Made by a program: the position numbers and the translations under genes. 64,000 nucleotides of DNA from Flaccisagitta enflata (Eukaryota; Chaetognatha; Sagittoidea; Aphragmophora): the NCBI GenBank assembly GCA_965153355.1, contig OZ231128.1, positions 19,964,001 through 20,028,000 of the forward strand. Reading direction: 5' to 3'. Positions 10,399 through 22,671 of this stretch are shown in pieces (within the stretch, counting starts at the first letter, position 1; each line of letters starts with the position of its first letter). The notes under the pieces were generated by a model, which saw nothing but the letters and a program-made list of their open reading frames with translations, was not told the origin of the DNA and searched no databases.

Positions 10399-11395
10399 AA
10401 AAAAAAAAATGGACCCATCCCAGATTTTTGCACAGGGGACCTAAAAAGGCTGTAGAACAAGATTCTGATATTCATTTTGACCTGAGTTGAGCCAAAAAAA
10501 AAGAAACGGTTTTTATTGCAAAAAACGGGTATTTTTCCTAAAAAAATAGTATTAAATGAAATTTTTTTGACTTTTTTTTTACAGAAACATAAAGTCCCAA
10601 TAGTAATTGATATTTGAGTGACTCTAGAACAATTTTGAATCGGTCTATGAGGTTCAAAAATAGCATTAAAATGCTCAAAAATGAAGAAATGACCTGAAAA
10701 TTAAAAAATTGTCAAAACTGATGTTTTCGAACAATTTCTTAGGGTAAAATATGCTGTCAGTATGAATTTCATCGATTTACTTAAAAAAACATAGCCGTGA
10801 TAAGCGAAAAACGCAAAACCGCAATATGCAAATGAGGTCAAAGTGCGGTTTTTGCAAAAAATGGCTTTGGAAAGGTAAGTACTCAACATTTTATTGTGTT
10901 TAGCTTCTATAAAAAGAAAAAACATGTTTTGCCATTTTTTGCAAAAATCGCACTTTGATCTCATTTGCATATTGCGGTTTTGCATTTTTCGCTTATCACG
11001 GCCATGTTTTTTTAAGTAAATCGATGAAATTCATACTGACAGCATATTTTTCCCTAAGAAACTGTTTCAAATCATCAGTTTTGACGATTTTTTAATTCTT
11101 AGGTCATTTCTTCATTTTTGAGCATTTTAATGCTATTTTTGAACCTCATAGACCTATCAAAAATTATTCTACATTCACTCAAATATCAATTACTATTGGT
11201 ACTTTATGTTTCTGCAAAAAAAAGGGCCAAAATATTTCATTTAATGCCATTTTTTTAGGAAAAATAGCTGTTTTTCGCACTAAAACCCGTTTCTTTTTTT
11301 TTGGCTCAAGTTAGGTTAAAATGAACATCAGAATCTTGTTCTACAGCCTTTTTAGGTCCCCTGTGCAAAAATCTGGGATGGGTCCATTTTTTTTT
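10399..11395. repeat. About 1-kb foldback palindrome
   Basis: The left arm begins AAATGGACCCATCCCAGATT (about 10406) and the right arm ends AATCTGGGATGGGTCCATTT (about 11389). Complementarity continues inward through nearly the whole unit, for example GCAATATGCAAATGAG near 10821 against CTCATTTGCATATTGC near 10961. The axis is near 10,895 with a short loop. As single-stranded DNA or RNA it would fold into a hairpin of some 450 bp. This is likely a foldback or long-TIR element. Part of the inner arm (GCAATATGCAAATGAGATC) also occurs near 31485. Confidence 0.88.
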
Positions 11396-11399
11396 TTCA

Positions 11400-12310
11400 T
11401 AACCCTTAAAATTGAGATTTTCTCCTGGCCGTACTCGAATATCATAAAATAAGTGATGCGGGGTCACAATATTGTTGCAGACGGGTAGGCAGGGGCATCC
11501 AACCCCCAGCCTCACCCCAACCCTACCCCCAACAACCCCTACAACCACCCACAAACACACAATGACAACTGCAGTATCATAAATACACGTTTCTTTTTGT
11601 GTTTTTAACTCGAGCATGTTGGACTGATAGACCAATGGACAGGCAAAGCCTCTTATAGAGTGTCTGCAACTTAATACTAGGTTAAATTATCACTTGCCGA
11701 CCCGCTGCAGCAAACTTGGTGTCAACAAGTGCATCATTGAGAGGTCGGTCCACAAATCCATCATCTAAGCTTTGACAGACAAACACATGGAAGAATATTT
11801 TTAAGGAGATGCACATGCGCGGCATCTTGAATGCGAGTTATCATGTTACAGACAAACCGGCGGACCAACATACGGACAAAGCCTACTATAGAGTAGCCAG
11901 TCCGTGACGACAAAAAAGTTGGCCTGTTTTCCCCTAAGAGGACATAAGAATTGTTTCATTTTCATCCATTGTTCATGTTTCATTTTATTTATTTGTTTTT
12001 TTGTCAGTGAAGAAATTCATTTCAATCATAATTAGACTATTACGCAATTGTCTTAAAAACAAATTAATTCTTGACACCAAAAAAGAAAAAAACAACGTGA
12101 ATTACAGTTGTTAATGATAAGAATTGCTTGTCCATGGGAATTTCTTGGTAGGAGTTGGTGGAAGGGAAATGTCGGCGGCATCGGACAGTTGATGAAATCT
12201 GAAATAATTTTGCAAAACAATCCAGAGCCTGTACGCACAAGGAGAGGGAATCGCGGGTGGGGGGAAGAAATAAGAGATAATAAATACTTCACAGCTAATA
12301 AATGATATTG
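11400..12310. other. Dispersed-repeat fragments, no gene
   Basis: Contains two pieces of the same family seen at 9455 (11455-11660 and 11700-11905, the latter with GGACAAAGCC then AGTCCGTGAC). The remainder is AT-rich with no supported gene. Confidence 0.45.
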
Positions 12311-12312
12311 TA

Positions 12313-12760
<448 letters not shown>

Positions 12761-12761
<1 letters not shown>

Positions 12762-13060
12762 AACAAACAAACACACAAATACACACAGAAAGCCAGAGGA
12801 ACGATCTAAATCTTTGAACAAAAATGAATTATGAGTATGTTTAAGCCAAATGAGTGATTGTTAAATTACAAACACTTGATCACCTGTTGTTAATATTGCG
12901 CCAGCAAATCCAAGATTAAAATCGATAGCGTCAAGTGTTGATTTTTGAAGACGAAATGGTCTTATTTTCATAATTCGGCGCTGCAGCACTGATTCAGTAC
13001 CGTCTTTTGAAATGAGATGTAACATGAGTGCGGCTTTGGTTTCTTGTTTTTATCAGCCCA
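12761..13060. other. No gene seen
   Basis: Unique AT-rich sequence without features. Confidence 0.4.
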
Positions 13061-13067
13061 GATTGTT

Positions 13068-13071
13068 GTTT

Positions 13072-13112
<41 letters not shown>

Positions 13113-13640
13113 ATTGTTGTTGTTTTTGCCGCTGATTGTTACATGTTGTTGTTGTTGTTGTTGTTGTTGTTTTTTGCCGCTGACGTTTGACAAAGATGCG
13201 TTTTAGCTTTGTTGCTTTTAGCTTCATTGTGAGTTCATTGACCATAAATGTCTACAGATGATATAGGTCTTATATACTAATATACATAAATGATATATGT
13301 ATGCATGAAAGTACGCATTGAGATTTAACCTAACAATCAGGAACCTTATGATCAATCTACTAAAAGCTATCTATTTCATTTACTGTTTTACTGTTTATCA
13401 ATTAATACATGAATCACATGTGATGTTTAGTTTTACTGATTTACTGTTTATCAATTAATACATAATCAATTAATACATAATACATAATAGTTTTACTGTT
13501 TATCAATTAATACATGTGATGTTTAGTTTTACTGTTTTACTGTTTATCAATTGATACATAATCAATTAATACATAATACATAATAGTTTTACTGTTTATC
13601 AAATAATACATAAATCACATGTGATGTTTAGTATATGAAA
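13068..13640. repeat. (TTG)n microsatellites and a TTTATCAATTAATACAT tandem cluster
   Basis: TTG repeats at about 13068-13125 and 13145-13170 have a unique GC-richer spacer between them. From 13380 to 13640 the phrase TTTTACTGTTTATCAATTAA plus TACATAATACATAATAG is repeated in irregular tandem, about five times. Confidence 0.85.
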
Positions 13641-14260
13641 GTATATATTAGTATATAGTAAAGTATAGTATATTAGGATATATTAGTATACATTTATTGA
13701 TAAGCATATGTATAAAAGACCAAATTTGTGGACCTTCGATGATGATGTTGCTTTCATCATGCTTGCGGAATCAATTCGGTTATTCGTGCGCGGTGTCTGC
13801 AGTAAACAAAACATGATCGCAGAAAACCACAGAAAATTGCACGGATATGGTCTTCTTTAAAGCTCTCGGGAGGCCAGGGGAGGCAAAATACAGGTTTGGG
13901 GAAGGGCTCAATCAAAAGCGAAGACAAAACTGCATCTAACGAGTCTGATTACAAAAAATGTCATATTCGCATATCACCGCAAGAGTTGTAAGAAGTGATA
14001 AATATTGAAAAAAAATATCTTCCTCTCATCATTTTCCCTTGAAACTTACATCAATCGATAGCTCTCGTCGTTTTCTTTCAGGAACATTGTTCACTTTGTT
14101 CATTAGTTCATTTTTGACCTTTTTTTAAGCTGTCAACGTGTGATAACAAAACTGTCTCATTCCGTTTCCGCTCTATTTTAGTGGAATTTTTGCTCTGCCA
14201 TCAATTAGAGCTTATGTCTACCTATAATGTTCCTTGTCCACAGCTAATAGCAGCCCAAAG
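13641..14260. other. No gene seen
   Basis: No supported ORF or repeat beyond weak AT-rich structure. Confidence 0.4.
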
Positions 14261-14268
14261 GCAGTAAG

Positions 14269-14925
14269 TGGTCAGCGGTATTGAGTAGTGTTTGAATTTA
14301 AGTTGAGGGGGAGCAGGGCAGCGGCCCCGAAGGAGACAGAGTCCTGTAGAACACAGGGGGAATCTGTCAATTTGTCCGTCCATCCGCCCGTCCATCCGTT
14401 TGTCTCTCCCCCCCCCCGCGCCCCATCCTCAGGGCATCGCCTCCTTTGGGGCCTTTTCTGACCCAAATTCTGCCAAATAGCCCAGAAATATGGCCCAAAT
14501 CTAAGCAAATTGGCCCAGATTCAAGCATAATAGCTTAAATCCAAGCAAAATGGCCCAAATCTGGTTAGAATCTAGGTATCAGAGGCAACTATATAGGTCT
14601 AAGGGGCCAAATGATGGACCTCAGTCCAGAATTGGGGTTTTCTGGCCAGATTTTGGCTATTTTGCTAGGATTTGGACCAATATGCTTGCATTTGGGCCAT
14701 TTTGCTTGGATTTGTGCCATATTGCTTTGATTGTGTGACGTTTAACTTGTATGTTCTGCTGTGACCACACGGCAAAATAAATGTCATTCACATTTGGCAG
14801 AATTTGGGTCAGAATAGGCCCCAAAGGAGACAAAGCCCTGAGGATGGGGCGGGGGGGACGGACAGATGGACGGACGGATGGACATACAGATTCCCCCTGT
14901 TTTCTACAGGAATTTGTCTTCGTCT
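14269..14925. mobile_element. Family A foldback-like element, copy 1
   Basis: Left part: GTGGTCAGCGGTATTG, a GCAGGGCAGCGGCCCCGAAG block, TCCTGTAGAACACAGGGGGA, then GTCCGTCC-rich sequence. The right arm from about 14780 is its reverse complement (GGGTCAGAATAGGCCCCAAA ... TTCCCCCTGTTTTCTACAGG). The arms are about 130 bp. The core carries loose repeats of GGCCCAAATCTAAGCAAA. The outer right end is lost. No ORF. Confidence 0.75.
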
Positions 14926-15237
14926 GATCCGAGTGATTTTTTGAAGCGGGCCAGTTGGGCCTGCTCCCAAAATTTTCAGTGGGCCCTACGGGATTGGAAA
15001 ACAGTGGGCCCAACAAGACTACTGTTTCACGAAGTATTCCTGCAACATATCAATATATACAATATTACAACAAAACAGCTGTGTCTGTTATCAAACACTT
15101 CGAAAATTTTTTTTTGTAAACAATGAGGTTATGGATTGACGTGCAAATACATTACCAACCATCCGACCGACCAAAGTGAAAAACAAGGCTTAGTTATGTA
15201 CAGCCAGCAAGTGCCCCTCACTGATGAGAATTTTGAA

Positions 15238-15288
15238 GAATGAATGAATGAATGAATGAATGAATGAATGAATGAATGAATGAATGAA
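15238..15288. repeat. (TGAA)n microsatellite
   Basis: About twelve perfect TGAA units. Confidence 0.95.
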
Positions 15289-15865
15289 TAATTGAAAATG
15301 AATGTGGGAAAGCATCAGAAATGAAAAAAAGATGTAAGAATCAATTGCTGTTTTGTGCAGTTTAAACAATGGCGTGACCAACCAACTACAGGACTAACCG
15401 ACAATCCATTTAACTGACGGGCACGGTGTGCTCAAATAAATTATGTAAACAGATAATTCACTTCACTTAATTATATTTTCACACTTGGTAGTGGATAAGG
15501 AGGAACACATGATTTCAAAAGCAGACTCTTTGCTTGATTCACTGTTAATTTGTGCATTGGCAGTCTTCCTCTGAAATGCTTCGCGCTTTGTTTGCTATAA
15601 ATTCATTTTTTTGATGAATGCATTTCAGGGAAAAATCATGGGCAAATTAAGCGCGGGCCCGTCGGGCCCGCAGCAAGAAAATTAGAGGCCCTGACGGGAA
15701 GAATGCGGGCTCGGCCCGCTCTAAGATCAGGGCTGTTTATGAATATGTCAAGTGTTTTAGTTTCTTCCTCCTACTCCATTCTTTATCTTACCTTACCGTG
15801 TATCTGTTTCCGTCTTAATCTTCAGTGCTAACCCATATTCCTCTCCGTCGCACGCAAACTCAGCC

Positions 15866-15870
<5 letters not shown>
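15289..15870. other. No gene seen; GC-rich palindromic patch
   Basis: At 15650-15720, GCGGGCCCGTCGGGCCCGC is self-complementary and is followed by GCGGGCTCGGCCCGCTC, an isolated GC-rich hairpin pair in AT-rich DNA. No ORF. Confidence 0.45.

Positions 15871-15928
<58 letters not shown>
15871..15928. repeat. (CT)n microsatellite upstream of the LRAT-Kelch gene
   Basis: Pure CT tract about 390 bp before the predicted start codon at 16322. The 15930-16321 stretch is the presumed promoter/leader; no TATA box is clear. Confidence 0.9.
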
Positions 15929-15936
<8 letters not shown>

Positions 15937-16321
15937 TCCTTGTCCGGTTTTGGTTGCGTGGAGACTGGAGAAACATGCAAATTTCCAGAAAAAAAACTAG
16001 TACTGTCGTTTTTTTTTGCTCTGTTATATCTACAGACGTATCTTAAAAAATTGTATCAGCCCTCCCCCCCCCTCCACCTCCACTGACTCAACTAGACCAT
16101 TATCTGCAACTTCAGCGTCGAACTACCTTCTAACGGCCTTTCCTCGTCGATTCCTTCGACGATGAAGCCACATCCCACAAACGTTCGCGATGACGGTTGA
16201 CAATCGGCCTCATAGACACTTTCGAAACTTTTTTCCGGATCTTGATGCAAAAACAACAACAACGGTTAGCAACAATTCAACTTGACAGCTAATGAGCTGA
16301 AAACGACGTTTCAGTGTCAAG

Positions 16322-17883
16322 ATGGACCGAAAGTTTCTGGGCGGGGCTGCTTGGAAGGCAAAACTGACGCATATACATTATAAAGATGGCAAAAAAATCA
16401 CATCGAGAAGCGAACATTACGACAAAGATACCGCAACGGCAGTTTTCAAACCTGAACTCGCAGCAGCTAAAATCACCCATCTATCTGCCTACAGCATAAA
16501 ACTTCCAGCATTTAGATGGAAATCAGTCGCGGATAATCTGTTGGTGCATCAATTTGCGATTGTCATGAGTAAGGATGGACACCTACTCACGATTGAAAAG
16601 ATTCCAACCTGCATTTTGATGCAGTCATGTAACATCGCGGATACTCCATTTCATGTTCTCATCCAATTGAGGGATGGTGAAGAGCGTTTAGGCCTAAAAA
16701 CGATGAAAACTATCATAAATGACACTCAACCAAAAGACAAAACTGTCAAGGACATCATTGAATGGATCTTCGAAGGAGGAGAGCTTGCTGAAAAATACAA
16801 TCTTTTTGACTCAAATTGCCAGCAGTTTGTTTTAAATCTGTGGCAACGCTTCTCATCCCAGCCTTTCCCTAATCCCTCAAAAAGTCTTCAAACGAATCCA
16901 CTGGCTAAACAAGTAAACTTGGCAAAAGGAAAAAAGGTGTGATGAAGTGAATTTTAGTAAAGATATGGCTCTGTAGACGGAGCCATTTGAGGCATTCAAG
17001 TAGCAAAGATCTCTTTTTGTCCAACAAACAAATTAATTATTATTACACGAACCTCATCTTCATTTGCAAAAAAAAAAATTAACATGATTGCAGCAACTAT
17101 TTTTTATCATTTTTTTTCTTTTTGCCATAGTCAAATGTCAAAGCTTCCTTAACACTCGGATCTCAACTTGAGATCGACGATGCCGCCAACTCGAGTAGTT
17201 CACCACCATCGACAATTGAATCCCAACTTGAGATCGAAAACGCTTCTTACCCGAGTACATCTCTTCCATCTCCACCATCAACACTTGGATCTCGACGTCA
17301 GCTTGAGATAGAAGAAGCTCCTGACCCGCGCAGCATCATAGCCTCATCATTGACTTGCGACGTTTTCTTGTTGTTCCAATCATCTCTGTTTTCCATCATT
17401 ACCTCTTCAATATTGAGTGTGACCCTCTTTTTTGCTATTCCTCAAAATGTCCTTTCTTCCCAAACGCTTCCTCGACATTGGATCGCCTTCATCGTCGTCT
17501 CTCTCTTCGCCGTTCTGTCTGCGCTCTTGTTTCAATGTCAAAAACCCTTCGGAAGAAAGTGGAGAAGGAAATACTGTACTGAAAAATCAACTCCGTGCTT
17601 CTCATTGTTACTGGCAGTGATTACTTTCATCTTTTTTGGCATTTCTTTGGCTCTTCCACATTTATTATCAATGCTTGAGCCGACACAATCAACAACGCTA
17701 GTGTCAACTAAACAACCAACAATTAAACCAACTTCAGAGCCTTTAGGTAGTTTCATAGTGAGTGAATGTCACAAATAGTGTTTAGCGATATAAAGTGCTG
17801 ACTAATTGTCTATTTTTCTAAGAATGAATAATCCATCAATGAATATTTTAAATCTATTTATAATCTAGATGAAAAAAAAATGA

Positions 17884-17969
<86 letters not shown>

Positions 17970-17986
17970 CTTTGTCTCTCTCTGTC

Positions 17987-18042
<56 letters not shown>

Positions 18043-19136
18043 ATCTCCCCCAGCAAGTTCCCTCCCCTCATCAGCGCCTCATTGCTTTGCCACCAACATT
18101 TAAGGATTACTGGGAAACGGCGACTCGTTGGCCTGTCGGCTCTGCATTTGTCGGTGGTGTCATTGATGATCAACTCATTCTCTGGGGCGGTGCACAGAAC
18201 CAAGGAGATGAAGATATTGCCACCAGACTCCCCACCAAGTTTGTTTATTCATTCACTCTCAACAAAAGTAGCAGCGCGGAAGGCGGATGGAATTGGATGC
18301 CAGCAACTGGCGATGTTCATCCTGGTCCTACTGGAGCCGCTTCTACAACAGTCAACAATCAAATCTACATTTTTGGAGGTTACAACGGAAGGAAAGTTAT
18401 CAACGACATCTCAACTCTCTCCGCTGGCGGAGAGTTCACTCGCCTTCAACCAATCGGCGATGTTATTCCCTTCGGACGATTGTGGCCTCAAGCTTGGTCG
18501 TACGATAATAATTTTTTCTGTTTCGGCGGTAGAGTCGAACAGATTGATGAGACGAGAAAAGAGGATTATTCAAGGGATCAAGGTGTCGTGAGTTCAGATT
18601 TCTACTACACCAACGAAACATTCATGTTTGACACAAAAACATTGAACTGGACGCGTCTCGTCATCAAAGGCAAAGGACCATCGCCTCGAGTTTTTTTCGC
18701 CGTCGCGCAACTTGATCACCGCGTGTTCATACACGGTGGCTTTATCCACTATAGCGTCTTTTCTGATTTCTTCATGCTTAACCTGAAGACAATGGAGTGG
18801 ACACAGATCAACTCGGGAATTACAAATGCTTTACATCATCATTCTCTGTCTATTGTCTCGCTTTCTCAATTTTTGCTTGTCGGCGGGGATCCTGAACATC
18901 CCGTCCACATCAACAAACGAGTGATGATGTATGACATCATCACTTCCAATTGGGAAGAAGAGGCGTCACTTCCAACCCAATTTGGCGGGAGTGAAGGAGG
19001 ATTAAAATATCATCAGGCGTTTGAAATGCGGAATGAAACTGCTGTGTCAGTGATTTGTATCGGGGGGTATGTTGATGATTATCGGAAAAAACACCCTGAT
19101 CACATGATCATTTTCGAGTTTCCTATTGAAAACTAA
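16322..19136 (+). CDS. LRAT/NlpC-P60-like domain - triple transmembrane - Kelch-repeat protein, three exons
   Basis: Predicted 774-residue membrane protein. Exons 16322-16936, 17131-17746 and 18043-19136; introns of 194 and 296 bp are GT-AG and the phases (0, 1) match. The start is the first ATG of an open exon. Residues 1-205 hold a papain-like fold of the NlpC/P60-LRAT type, with His76 in LLVHQFAIV and Cys166 in [13 protein letters not shown] as probable catalytic pair. These families include lipid acyltransferases and cysteine proteases. Residues 206-278 are Ser/Pro-rich with three copies of a (S/R)QLEI(D/E) motif. Hydrophobic segments lie at about 286-308, 318-338 and 360-382. Residues 412-774 have about six Gly-Gly Kelch strands (ILWGGA, YIFGGY, FCFGGR, FIHGGF, LLVGGD, ICIGGY), enough for a beta-propeller. 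The TAA is followed by an AATAAA at 19731. The function is unknown. The order enzyme-like domain, membrane, propeller is unlike any family I can name. Confidence 0.8.
17886..18040 (+). repeat. (CT)n tract forming the polypyrimidine tract of intron 2
   Basis: CT repeats interrupted by a few G and A bases run straight into CAG at 18040-18042, the acceptor of the Kelch exon. The whole 155-bp tract is therefore an extended polypyrimidine tract. Confidence 0.85.
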
Positions 19137-20440
19137 AACTGTCAAACTTGGAATCGAAATGACGCACTACATTCTCTGCTTGATCGTGGTGAAAGATGGA
19201 AACTTCCACCAATTGTCTGTTTCCTACTCCTCCTTTGTTTGTTTCTTACTTTGTTTCTTTCTTTTATTTATTCATTCATGTACTCTATGACTAATATTTC
19301 TTATCTACCAAGAATTTCGATCAGTATTGCCCCTTGCCTGCCGGCCCTGCCTTTCCGAGCATTATTTTGATGTGACACGAACTCTTAGTTAGTGCTCTTT
19401 GTTAGTACTCATAGTTAGTGCTCATACTTTTGATGTGACACGCACTCTTAGTTGGTCTACTTGGTACTGTTAAAATAAGTAGTAGTTTAGGTAGCTGTGT
19501 GATATTGTCTTTTTTTAAAAATGTTTAAAATGAAGCATCCCGACGTCGGGAAACTATCAAAAATTGGTGAACAACCCTCAATCACCAGCTTAAAAGATGA
19601 CCAGATGTGTTGTTATGATATAACAATCATAAAAAGTCCTTCCCCTTTTATATCCTGTCAACAGAAAAAAATAATGCGTCAAGGACTACAAGCCAGAATA
19701 GACAGACCAAGTTATTTTCAATAATTTCCTAATAAAATCTACTGTTATAAATAGATAAGCTTCTTCCTTTGAAGAGAAAATCTGAGCTGACTACCCTTTG
19801 CGATGTAGATTTCAATGCAGAATCCAAAGTTTACGTCAAACAAACTTTTTGACAACGGTAATTGGTAAAAAAATGACGTCAAAATGGCGCGCGTCACTTC
19901 CGGTTGGCGGAAAAAGATTTTTAAGACTAGTTAAGTAGGAGCGCATGCTGGGAAGTGGTTCAGAATGTATTTTCAGTCGGTTTACTATGTGACTCTACAC
20001 CCCGCTTTGTCCGTCCGTCTATGCATCCGTTGGTCCTCTTTCAATTTTTCCGCATTTTTGAACTTTTTTAAGTAGCCTGACAACATTTATTGCAATGTCA
20101 TAGAAAAGTTCTCTATCAGAGGAATATGGCCCAAAGTCATGTTTACAGATGGTCCGTGAACAAAGTTTAGCACAAGAACCCCTATAAATTGGCGCCGCCA
20201 CTCGCCCCATTTCCCATAATAAAACATAGGCAAGAATTCTTCCTGTTCATTTTCTATGGGATATGAGGGGGGTGGCGGCGGTTATTTCAAGAGGTCCCAG
20301 GATCAAATTTTTGATGTGGTTTATCTGTGTACATGATTATGAGTCATTGCCCTCTGATAGTGAACTTTCCGATGACTTTGCATGAACTCTTGTTATACTA
20401 TTTTTTAGTTCACTGCTTCCGCCTTAATACCCTAGTGACA
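19137..20440. other. 3' flank of the LRAT-Kelch gene, no gene seen
   Basis: Contains a candidate polyadenylation signal AATAAA (19731-19736) and a short repeat (GATGTGACACG...ACTCTTAGTT twice, 19370-19455). The stretch 19980-20440 has no supported gene. Confidence 0.4.
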
Positions 20441-20990
20441 TTTTTTGGGCAGCGGCCCCAAAGGGGACGAAGTCCTGTAGAACACAGGGGGACTTTTGTT
20501 TGTCCGTTCGTCCGTCCGTTTGTCCGTCCATCCGTCTGTCCGTCCGTTTGTCCCCCCCCCGGCCCCCTCATCAGGCCCTTCAGGCCTCAAATCTGGCTTC
20601 TGAGACCTCAAATCTGGCCTCTCAGGCCTCAAATTCAGCCTCTCAGGCTTCAAATTCAGCCTCACAAGCCTGAAATCTGGCCTCTCAGGCCTCAAGTCAG
20701 CTCTCTCAAGCTTCAAATTGGCATTCTCAGGCCTTATATCAGCCTTCTTAGACCTCAGTTTAGGCTCTTGAAGGCCTTCAGTCAGCCCTCTATAGCATCT
20801 CATCCACTTCTTCAGGCAGGACGAACAAAAGTCCCCCTGTGTTCTACAGGACTTTGTTCCCTTTGGGGCCGCTGCCCTGCTTCCCCTCACTCCAATTTCC
20901 AATCACTCAAAGCAGGGCAACGGGTATCGCTGACCACATATTGCCCTTGGGCGACCTGTTTATCAGTGCCCCTGCCCACTTGCACACGAC
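20441..20990. mobile_element. Family A foldback-like element, copy 2 (best preserved)
   Basis: Left end TTTTTTGGGCAGCGGCCCCA, then AGTCCTGTAGAACACAGGGG and GACTTTTGTTTGTCCG. Right arm (20820-20880): CAAAAGTCCCCCTGTGTTCT, ACAGGACTTTGTTCCCTTTG and GGGCCGCTGCCC. The right end is longer than the left by a tail of about 60 bp (CTGCTTCCCCTCAC ... GGGCAACGGGTATCGCTGAC). The core (20575-20780) is a tandem array of about 19-bp units such as CTCAGGCCTCAAATCTGGC. A long frame across it is only repeat translation. Confidence 0.82.
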
Positions 20991-21214
20991 TGGGGCAGCC
21001 GTGTATCCAGCCTTGCTTTGTAAAACAGGAGTCTCCATGTGCAATCAAATGCTACTCACAAGAAATGCGTTACATTTGGTTTGGCTTAAAACGATTGAAT
21101 CATAATTTTTAGTCGCGTGCACGCGACTCAATGACCTGCTTTGTTGGTCGGTCCGTCAGTCCGTCAGTCCGTCAGTCCGTTGGTAGGTACGTAACACTTT
21201 GCTTTTTTGCATTG

Positions 21215-22285
21215 CCTATAGTCATTTGAGGTCATCTTAAGTCATTTTTAGTCATTTTTAGTCATTCTAGGTCATTCAAAGTCATTCTAAGTCATTTCAA
21301 GTCATTCAAAGTCATTTAAGGTCACTTTATGTCATTTTTTTGTGTTTGCATTTTTCATCATTTTTTGTCATTTTACATCATTTTCAGTCATTTTGAGTCA
21401 TTTAAAATCGTTTTAGGTCATTTTAAGTCACTCTTAGTCATTCTGAGTCACTGTAAGTCTTTCTGAGTCACTTTAAGTCATTTTTTGCGATGGCAGTTTT
21501 TGTTATTTTTTGTCATTTTACATCATATTAAGTCATTTAAAGTCGTTTTAAATCATTTTAGGTCATTTTAAGTCATTTTTAGTCATTCTGAATCACTGTA
21601 AGTCATTCTGAGTCACTATAAGTCATTTCAAGTCTGTAACGCTTAGCTTTTTTTGCCATTGTTGTAAGTCTGGTTTAAGACTGATTTAAGTCTGGTTTAT
21701 GTCTGGTTTAAGTCTGGTTTATGTCTGGTTTGAGTCAGGTTTGAGTCTGGTTTAAGTTTGATTTTAGTCTGGATTTAGTCTGCTTAAAGTCTGGTTTAAG
21801 TCTGGTTTATGTCTGGTTTAAATCTGGTTCAAGTCTGGTTAAAGTTTGGTTTTGGTCTGGTTTAGGTCTGGTTTAAGTCATTTCAAGTCATTTTAAATCA
21901 TTTTAGGTCATTTTTAGTCATTCTTAGTCATTCTGAGTCACTGTAAGTCGATCTGAGTCACTTTAAGTCATTCCAAGTCTGTAATGCTTTGCTTTTTTTG
22001 CCATTATACATCATTGAAAGTCTGGTTTGAGTCTGGTTAGAGTTTGGTTTAAGTCTGGTTTAGGTCTGGTTTAAGTCTGGTTTAGGTCTGGTTGAAGGCT
22101 GGTTGAAGTCTGGTTGAAGTCTGGTTTAAGTCTGGTTTAAGTCTGGTTTATGTCTGGTTTTAGTCTGGTATAAGTCTGGTTTAATTCTGGTTTAAGTCTG
22201 GTTTAAGTCTGGTTTAAGACTTTCAGTCTGGTTTAAGTCTGGTTTATGTAGGGTTTAACTCTGGTTTAAGTCTAGACTAAGTCGA
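21215..22285 (+). repeat. Tandem AGTCATTTTA and GTCTGGTTTA arrays
   Basis: Two alternating arrays: (AGTCATTTTA-like) at 21215-21640 and 21870-21980, and (GTCTGGTTTA-like) at 21660-21870 and 22015-22280. The unit length is about 10 bp. A much shorter version of the first array lies in the family-B copy at 57166. Confidence 0.85.
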
Positions 22286-22318
22286 AAAGTGATACAATAA
22301 GGAGTCAGGTAAATTCAG

Positions 22319-22671
22319 TTACCATATTTTTTCTAATTAGCGCCCCGGGCGCTTTTGAAATTGGAAAAAAATATTGTCATTTTACCCTCCAATAAGCGCC
22401 CCCTTTTGATTCATAAACATTCTCTTTTCCTATGTTTTTTACAATGAATGCTATTTAGAATATCAGAAATGTGATATTAAATGTATCAGAGTGATATTTT
22501 TTGCTTGTTTTCTAATCAATCCCTGATAATAGACACTGAAATAAGCAAAATCATTTCTCTTTCAATGGTCATTCACTTCTTCATCTTCCCTCAAATCATT
22601 ATTCTGAGGAGCAGAAAGAGGGGGGGGGCGTTAATTGGAGGGGGGGCGATAAATGGAAAAAATACTGTATC
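22319..22671. mobile_element. Family D short TIR element (TATTTTTTCTAATTAGCGCC)
   Basis: Left end ACCATATTTTTTCTAATTAG then CGCCCCGGGCGC. Right end GGGGGGCGATAAATGG and AAAAAATACTGTA. Relatives are found at 28377-28730 and as arm fragments at 22899-22950 and 24470-24545. Confidence 0.6.

Noticed and set aside
20432-21112. Frames of 261 (+) and 156 (-) codons
   Set aside because: They run through family A arms and core repeats; residues simply mirror the 19-bp units.
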